From the NCBI RefSeq assembly GCF_025602895.1, contig NW_026516217.1:558001-622000 (forward strand): DNA of 64,000 bases. Reading direction: 5' to 3'. Below the pieces are notes generated by a model. That model was given only the letters and a program-made list of their open reading frames with translations. It was not told the DNA's origin and ran no database searches. This DNA is from Polychytrium aggregatum. Lineage: Eukaryota > Chytridiomycota > Chytridiomycetes > Polychytriales. Shown here piece after piece: positions 54,417-64,000 of the stretch. The first letter of the stretch is position 1. Each line of letters opens with the position of its first letter. The position numbers were made by a program, and so were the translations under genes.

Positions 54417-56606
54417 ATGCCACTCAGCCGAGAAACCAAGATCCTGATCACCGGCGGGCTTTCGGCCGTCTTCTTCCTCCTCGAGATCATTGTGGGCTAC
54501 ACGACGCAGTCCGTGGCTCTCGTTGCCGACAGCTTCCATATGGTTCGTGTCGATTCCCTCACCCGCCTCAAAGTCCTTGCTGCGTTATTCTTTCCTTTAG
54601 GCTCCTACTTCCTCGTCGGCCATAAGCCTCATCACGGCCGCCACAAGAAATAGTCACAGTCGCCCAGCTCGGCCCTAATGTTCCCGCACGCTCTCATTCT
54701 TCCGACCACCCATCGCTTAGATTTCAGACGTGGCTGCCCTCTATGTTGCCTGGTATGCCATCAGGCTCGCCACCAAGGCTTACGGCTCCAACTACACTTA
54801 TGGATGGCAGCGTGCCGAGGTGCTCGGCGCCCTCATCAACGGTGTACTTCTGCTGGCCCTCTGCTTCACCATCATCATCGAAGCCATCCAGCGATTCGTC
54901 TCTCTGGAACGTCGTAAGTGCCCAACCTATCCTCCTTGGCTCTTTGCCCGCTGGCTTAGCACCAGGTCCTGTCAGCCGATGCAGCTTTAACGCCTCTTGC
55001 TTCGCTGCTCCCTATCCTGCAGACATGGACAACCCGTGGCTGGTGCTCATCGTTGGCGCCGTTGGACTGCTCTTCAACATCGTCAGTCTCTTTCTGTTTC
55101 ACGGTACGTCTCGCTAGCTGCTGCACCATGGTCGTCGCTGCTCTAAACAACACCGGCCTGTGCCTGTGCTCATTTGCGCATCCCCTCGCATCTCGACTCA
55201 GAACATGGCCACGGCCACTCTCACGGACATTCCCATGGCCACTCGCACGATCATGGTCACGACCACTCGCACGATCATGGTCACGACCACTCGCACGATC
55301 ACGATGATCATGACCATGACCACGACCACGGGCATAAGCACGAGGACGACAACTCCAAGACCCAGGACAGCATCTCGCGCTCCAACCACGGCTCCAAGAG
55401 CGCCCTGAACATAAATCCCACCCCCTCTGACGGCGAGCCCTCCAGCTCCCGCCTGGCTGTTGAAACAACCCAGTCGTTCGAAAGCATCATCGACATCGAT
55501 CCCTCCCCGGCACCCAAGATCCAAAAGGGGCAGTCGCGGCTCAACATCATCAACAAAGCCAAGGCCCTCCGAGCATCCCGAGCGCATTCGCTCAACAGCG
55601 CCGAGATCGACTCGCCCAAGAAAGAGTCTGGACACAGCCATCTGAACATGCGGGGCGTGTTCCTGCACGTCCTTGGCGATGCACTGGGCAGTGTCGCTGT
55701 CGTCATTAGCGCCCTGGTCGTCATTTTCTGCGAGGGAGACTGGAAGTACTATATGGATCCCGCCTGTTCGCTGTTGATTTCGGGCATCATCATCCACTCG
55801 ACTGTCCCGCTGGTTCAAAGCGCATGCTACATCCTGCTGCACGGTGTTCCGCAGTCGATCAACATTGACGATGTCAAGACCAAGATATCTGAGATCCCGG
55901 GGGTAAGTGGCTTTTGATGCACCACGCTCCGGCTCCTTCCGTGTCGCCACGAGTCGCGGCCCAACCGCCGGCGATGGGCTTCCAGGCGGTGGCTCTGTCG
56001 TTAGAGGAGAATCGGGTTGGTCCTGCGGCCAGTCTTGAACCCGAGGACGAACGAATCTCTCAACCATGGCAGGCTGTCTAATCTCATCGCGTCTTCCAGA
56101 TCGTCGGCATCCACGATCTGCACATCTGGCAGCTGTCCGACACCAAGGTCATTGCGTCGGTCCACATTCGTGTCAAGGACCAAATCGAACGGGTCGAGAC
56201 CAAGCATCTGCAAGTCGTTGCCAGCAGCTCCGAGATCAGGCAGCAAACCGAGAGCGAGAGCAGCTTTATGAACATTGCCGGCCAAATCAAGGTTCTGCTG
56301 CATTCCGTTGGCGTCCACTCGACCACGATCCAACCCGAGTTTGTCCGGCCCAGCTCACCCAGTGGAAGTGCGAGCCAACCCAATCCAGACGTATCGGTAG
56401 ACGCCTGTCTGCTGCAGTGCGTGAGCGCCGAGTGCAACGCGCAAGTTTGCTGCCCTTCGCCGCGGCCGCTGATTCGAGACTCGCAGAACGGCGAGTCCGA
56501 CCACCCCGGCGAAAGCCATGACCACCACAACCATGATCATGATCATGATCACGACCACGACCACGATAGCAACCACAGCCACGATAGCAACCACAACCAC
56601 GCGTAG
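54417..56606 (+). CDS. ZRC1: ZRC1/COT1-type zinc transporter (cation diffusion facilitator)
   Basis: Five exons: 54417-54542, 54721-54913, 55023-55103, 55202-55902 and 56100-56606. Membrane helices include ILITGGLSAVFFLLEIIVGY, GALINGVLLLALCFTIIIEA, WLVLIVGAVGLLFNIVSLFL and VFLHVLGDALGSVAVVISAL. The two metal-site HxxxD motifs of the family are seen as SFHMISD and HVLGD. Between helices IV and V lies a long histidine loop (HGHGHSHGHSHGHSHDHG and on), followed by a Ser-rich spacer. After helix VI the cytoplasmic domain has GIHDLHIWQLSDTKVIASVH. Most members stop soon after this domain; this one has a second His/Asp cluster at the C-terminus. The protein should move zinc into the vacuole in exchange for protons. 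Confidence 0.95.
55203..55345 (+). repeat. Coding tandem repeat of the histidine loop
   Basis: Near-perfect 18- to 24-bp units (ggccactcgcacgatcatgg, then tcacgaccactcgcacgatc) encode alternating His/Gly/Ser/Asp residues. Confidence 0.8.
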
Positions 56607-56707
56607 CCCTCATCGTATCCTCCGATTTTCTTCTCCACTGATTCACGACCTTCCTCTGTGGACACGACGTGCACACCACCAAAAATCACATATGCCCAGA
56701 CGGAATC

Positions 56708-56790
56708 TACAGCGCACCCAAAACGAAACAAGACAGGACATCCTGTTCTGAGCCAGGCGGGTTATCTTGTTTTCCGAATCCTGAATACAC
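56708..56790 (-). mobile_element. Short palindromic Fanzor-transposon end piece (about 83 bp)
   Basis: Read on the minus strand it starts GTGTATTCAGGATTCGGAAA and ends GATGTCCTG...GCGCTGTA. The two halves are imperfect inverted repeats (aaacaaga..ccctg type). The outer end resembles the right terminal repeat of the transposon family. It lies between the convergent zinc transporter and ABC1-kinase genes. Confidence 0.5.
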
Positions 56791-56822
56791 CCATCCATCG
56801 TCCACCATCCATGAGCAGCCCT

Positions 56823-58865
56823 TCATTCGTGCTCAAGTAGATGGCCGTACTGTCGGAGTGCATGCTCCGCAAACGGCCGCCATTCCTGAGCCAGCGAGAC
56901 GCTTCTATAGCCCATCAGGTATCCTACCGCCCTCAGCAGAATGGCGGTGCGTACGGCCATGACGAACTGCTCGGGGATGCTTCTAGTCTTGTCGAGCTTC
57001 GAGAGGCGCTCCATGTACTGTTGCGGATTCATCCCTGGACTCGGCCGAGTTGTGGTTGAGACAGACGGGCAAATGAGAACAGTGGCCAGCAAGAATACAT
57101 AGTGCAGAGCAGATTGCCACACGACCTAGACCCCACTCACAATGGGAGTCTATGACTGATTGCGCCGCCACTTACCTTCGCAAGTAGCAGTGTCGTCGCG
57201 GTCCAGAGCCACCACCATGGTTTGGTAGAGCACATACGGGTCGTTCTTCTCGGTTTCAAATCCAACCTGCTTGGCGAGCTGCACGGCCTCGTCCTTTTTG
57301 TGGTCGGCGATGAAGACAAACAGCTGGGCAAGGACGGCAATGTCGTGCTCACTCAGACTCTTGACCTGGCCATAGTCGATAAGCCCCAGCTTGCCCTCGG
57401 GCGTGAGAAGAATGTTGCCGAGGTGCGGGTCGCCCTGAAAAAAGCGGTCGACGAAGATCTCATGCCCATGGACACGGAGGAGGGTTTTGTAAAGCCTCTC
57501 TTGATCGACGCTGGGCTGCGGATAGGGCAGTGTGTGGCCCGTCACCGGCGACAAGACAGTGTTGTGGACCAGCGCACCAGCCATCTGAACAGTATCGCTG
57601 ATGTGTCCCAGGCCCCAGGCGGCCCACAGCTGGAGCATCTCCAGACGGGTCAGCGAACCGGCGTGCTCCTGCAAGTACTGGAGCGAGAATCCGGCCCGCC
57701 GGGCCTGGCGTTCGTAGTCGTGCATGATGCCATCGAGCAACTTGACGCCCGGGATGTACTCCATAACGATGACGTCCTGGTTGCAATATTCTAAGACGGG
57801 CTCCGGGACAACGATGTTCCGGAAGAAAGGCATGAGGTTCTTGCGGACCCGCTGGAGGGCCTGGGCTTCTCGTTCAAAGTGGAATTCGCTGAGGAACTGT
57901 CTCCCAAGTTCGTCCATAACAGGCTCCTGGTCGGGCTGGGCCAATACCACAAACTACCGCAATCGCCGATTCGGCAGGGAGACGGGGCGGCAGTCGTGAG
58001 GTGCATGCAAGAGATGGCCGACAGCAGCGGTGTCGTCATGGGTGCCAGGTTGGCAGAGCAATCGAAGCCATAGAGTCAGCAGCATCGACATCAAGGTGGA
58101 ATGGAATAGATGCAGTCGGCACCAATCCCAAATGTCCCAGGCCAGACTAGCACGGCCATTTGTCATTGATCGCCATACCTGCTTGACAGTCGCAACGTCA
58201 TCGGCAAAGTGTTCGAATGAGCTTGGATACTTGATCTTGACAACGACCTCCCGTCCGTCATGCAGCTTGGCTCGGTGCACCTGGCCGATGGACGCTGCTC
58301 CCAAGGCTGTGTCTTCAAACTCCTGGAAGACGCTGGCGATCTTGCGGCCGAGGGCCTGCTCCACAATCTGACGGGCTTTCGGTCCTGGCAGCGGAGGCAC
58401 CTGGTCCAGCAGCGATTGAAGCTCCCGTCGGTACGTCTCGGGGACAAAGTCAGCCCGCATCGCTCCCACCTGGCCGACCTTGATGTACAGCCCGCCCAGC
58501 TCAACCATGAGGTCCTTGACTTGGCGGGCATACCGGGAGTGCAGCGCCTCAAAGGCCTGCTCCTGCTCCTCTGGTTCCTGGGAGCGCACCTGGAACTGCG
58601 TCAGCTTGTAGTCGAGGAAGATTGGGAGCATCTGTCCCCAGAACCGGAGAATGCGGCTTGCTCGCGGAAAGCGTTCCGGCTGGGCACCGACGTATCCGAT
58701 GCAGCCGAGGACCAGGCCAGCCGAGACGATGCCTATGCTCGAGTACAGTAGCAGCTTCGATGAGGGGCGATGTGAGGTAGGCCAAGGGGACATTGCTGTG
58801 ACATACTGGCGGGAGACGGCCGCTCGAAGCCTCCGGACAGCAATTCGAGGCGCCATCATGCCCAT
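56823..58865 (-). CDS. ABC1/ADCK (UbiB-type) atypical kinase
   Basis: The first exon runs from 58865 (MGMMAPRIAVRRLRAAVSRQ, Arg-rich with no acids: a likely mitochondrial presequence) to a donor at about 58180. It carries a membrane helix LLLYSSIGIVSAGLVLGCIG and the family signature LGGLYIKVGQVGAMRADFVP (KxGQ motif), LGAASIGQVHRAKLHDGREV (the Ala-rich loop in place of a glycine loop) and VVKIKYPS. The next clear exon (about 57950-57176) has FLSEFHFEREAQ, VIVMEYIPGVKLLDG, FQGDPHLGNILLTPEGKLGL and IDYGQVKSL. The last exon (57034-56823) is helical and ends YGHLLEHE. One short exon between 58180 and 57950 is not resolved. ABC1 proteins act in mitochondrial coenzyme Q and lipid metabolism as atypical kinase/ATPases. 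Assignment to COQ8 or another subgroup is left open. Confidence 0.88.
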
Positions 58866-59445
58866 CTGTTCACGCACAGAGACAGCTCTGGTGTCCTCTG
58901 GCCAGGTGCTGGACGCCGAGGGACCTCTGAATCGCAGTTGTCGACCGACGGATGTGCAGAGCGCAGAAGGCAAAAGGCAAAAGGCAGAAGGCAGAAGGCA
59001 GAACACAACACCAGGACAGCACAAGTCGCAGCAAGGCCGTGCTGCGCATGCAAAACTCAACCATCACTATCAATTATTTCCGTCCCCCTCACGGCTGCTC
59101 ATCTCGAATATGAATACACGCTGTAGACCAAGATGCAGCAAAAGTTGGAATCCGGCCATGGTCGGTTGACGGCATTTGGTATCACCTTGAGCCGATTGAC
59201 GGTGATGGTGGGCGATTGGTGTGGAGGAATGACCAATTGTATCATTGTTGGAAGCTCCACTCCGATTGCGGACAAGAACCACCACCATCTGAATCTCTCT
59301 GGTTGGAAACCTAGTCAAGCGTGGTTGTGTGTCAGCGAGATGACATGATCGTTTGGCTATCAGGCAAGACTCACCTTGACAAGATGTCTTCCCACGACTG
59401 ATTGAGCGAGCGATGCGTTTCTGGATCTGAATCAAGGACGCCACT
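58866..59445. other. 5' flank of the ABC1-kinase gene
   Basis: It contains a short tandem repeat gcagaaggcaaaaggc at 58963-59002. The rest, up to the Fanzor relic, shows no gene. The missing 5' part of that relic element is not recognisable here. Confidence 0.5.
58963..59002. repeat. 7-bp tandem repeat (gcagaag/gcaaaag)
   Basis: About five to six units of aaggcag/aaggcaa, upstream of the ABC1-kinase gene. Confidence 0.75.
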
Positions 59446-60353
59446 GTGAACAACAACTCTGCCAGCCCAAAATGCGCTGGTTTTGAGGAGATTCTCTCTT
59501 CCCCAAGAACAGGACTAGCCATCGTCGCTATTTTCTCGCCAGATGGTTCACCGCAAGTGAAAGGCACCACCCAGGCGACCAAGTGGATCCAGAGCACCCA
59601 CAAGATCCTTGGTCTGCAGGAATGGATGAGCACCACACCAAGTCCCAAGATCCCCGGGTTGGCTTCCTTCCTGCGATACATTCGCCATGTGTTCGATGGA
59701 GACATGCTGGACAAACAGCTGTACTTCAGCCTGACCCGGCGACGGCGATTCAAGCGACTCGATCTCCACAGCAAACGACAGCGCACCGTCCACGAGATGT
59801 GCAAGCAAGTCATCGACCAGGCACCAAAGGAGACCGAAGTGGTGATTGCCTTTGGGAATGCATCCTGGAAACAGGGGAAGGGATATGCATCCAGTCCCAG
59901 GAGACTCAGGTTTGCCAAGTACTTTGAGCAATTCCACCATCACCAGAGACGCCCACCAGACCGATCCGTCTCCAAGATCCATGTGTACTCGGTGAACGAG
60001 TTCAACACATCCCAGGTGTGCTCACATTGTCGGGAATTCAAGCGACTTGAGTCACCCGAGTATCTTGATATCGAGAAACCACACTTTGTCCGGAGCTGTG
60101 CAAGCTGCCATACGCTGTGGGGTCGAGACATCAATGCAGCCAGGAACATGATCTCGGTATGCCAGTCGATCATCGCCCATGGAGATCGACCGGGTGTATT
60201 CAAGACTGTGCTCCCGAGACCAACCAAAACAAAGAGATTACCAACGAAGACAGGAGTGCAATGCCATGGCCTACCCGCTGGGCCTACAAGTCAGTCAGCG
60301 GGGTTCAGAAGCCAGAAAGGGGAAGTGTCCCGTTTCTTTCTGGATAGACTGTA
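59446..60353 (+). pseudogene. Fanzor 3' half with its terminal repeat (second subfamily)
   Basis: The open frame runs 302 codons. It aligns with copy 1 from about EWMSTTPSPK onward: RRRFKRLDLHSKRQRTVHEM, VVIAFGNASWKQGKGYASSP, VYSVNEFNTSQVCSHC with the alternative catalytic Glu, the second zinc-ribbon pair CASC, and GRDINAARNM with RuvC-III Asp. Upstream, SSPRTGLAIVAIF stands where the RuvC-I strand (IDPG..) should be, so the first catalytic Asp is missing. The N-terminal half and transposase are absent. The transposon end follows 3' of the gene: tgtcccgtttctttctggat then agactgta (TA at 60352-60353). Protein differences from copy 1 are spread throughout, so this is a distinct lineage; the deleted elements at 16512 and 53469 and the relic at 51070 are closer to this one. 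Confidence 0.85.
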
Positions 60354-60659
60354 AGTATATTGCACTGTTTCTTGTGCATTTCGACAGTGGATGCCGGGTC
60401 GCCCATATTCTGGGCAGTCCACTTCGGGGTTGCCATCACTCTTGGGATGGTCGATGGGAGGTGTTTGACTCCCTTGTGCAAAGTGTGTGTGTGTGACGGC
60501 GAGAGGCTTCTCGCCTTCCCTCGGGGGTCTCTCGCCAGAGACTGCTCTTCTCGCCGACCGAGGTGGCTCCGAGAGCGCGTTTTGTCGTTCTCGCTCATTT
60601 TTTTAACAAGTAATTTTTTCATAGCGCAAGACCTGTCGCTGGATGAAATGGGCGAGCAT

Positions 60660-60732
60660 GTATTCAGAAACCAGATGCGAAATATGGTAGCCATCCTCAA
60701 AAGTCCAGGGTGTCCTGTGTCGTTGCGTGCAG
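60660..60732 (+). mobile_element. Short Fanzor-transposon end piece (about 73 bp)
   Basis: It begins gtattcagaaaccag and ends agggtgtcctgtgtcg..gtgcag, the same start-end pattern as the pieces at 16858, 53352 and 56708. It lies about 300 bp right of the Fanzor relic and 85 bp before the muskelin stop codon. Confidence 0.45.
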
Positions 60733-60815
60733 ACCGCAGTGGAGAAACGGGCATGGTTCGTGCGGAATCGCCAGAGTCATGGGCGCCAGCAGCTAATGCT
60801 CCGCAGCTCAGACGA

Positions 60816-64000
<3,185 letters not shown>

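Noticed and set aside
56518-56606. Separate small His-rich gene
   Set aside because: It is the C-terminal end of the zinc transporter frame, in phase with the exon that starts at 56100.
59108-59125. Additional short transposon end piece at tgaatacacgctgtag
   Set aside because: The tgaatacac word is present but no gggaca-type terminal repeat lies at the expected distance.
59070-59918. 282-codon minus-strand frame
   Set aside because: Lies opposite the Fanzor relic reading and shows no family features; a shadow frame.

Overview
The window is a stretch of nuclear DNA from a GC-rich, intron-rich fungus. The genes are compact, with many short GT-AG introns, 17-nt and 23-nt micro-exons, and fungal-type housekeeping products. 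The gene set (Rap1/RSR1, MET22, ATG15, CAX4, ZRC1, PLP2, muskelin) together with TnpB-like Fanzor transposons points to an early-diverging fungus, most likely a chytrid. That placement is inference; no rDNA or other marker is present.

Layout, left to right. 1-8 kb: a PAS-domain protein (-), a long gene-poor stretch, and a TLDc/OXR1 gene (+). 8-16 kb: a Rap1-type GTPase (-) with a one-base frameshift and a tau-tubulin-kinase-like CK1 kinase (-). 16.5-20.6 kb: a relic element followed directly by a 3.6-kb Tc1/mariner-type transposon carrying an intact 790-aa Fanzor nuclease. 21-31.5 kb: PLP2 (-), an MTC1-like gene (+), transaldolase, Cu/Zn superoxide dismutase and dolichyldiphosphatase (all +). 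32-42.3 kb: an Alr4036-type FMN oxidase (-), ATG15 lipase (-), a BTB-BACK-discoidin protein (+), an equilibrative nucleoside transporter (-) and an F-box-like protein (-). 43-48 kb: MET22/HAL2 (+), split inside an exon by a second, decayed copy of the Fanzor transposon with an exact TA duplication. 48.8-64 kb: glucosamine-6-phosphate deaminase (+), a PEX22-like protein (-), a ZRC1-type zinc transporter (+), an ABC1/ADCK kinase-like protein (-) and muskelin (-, running off the right edge). Further Fanzor relics and short TIR-bounded pieces lie between these genes.

The host genes do not form a pathway cluster. The unifying system is the Fanzor transposon family: two sizeable copies, one 3' half, three internally deleted or eroded relics, and several 70-85 bp end pieces. 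The two large copies carry different lesions. Copy 1 has an intact nuclease and a frameshifted transposase. Copy 2 has a dead nuclease and a transposase that keeps its DD34E core but has lost its DNA-binding domain. A conserved roughly 100-bp segment between the Fanzor stop codon and the transposon end is the expected place for the guide (omega) RNA scaffold.
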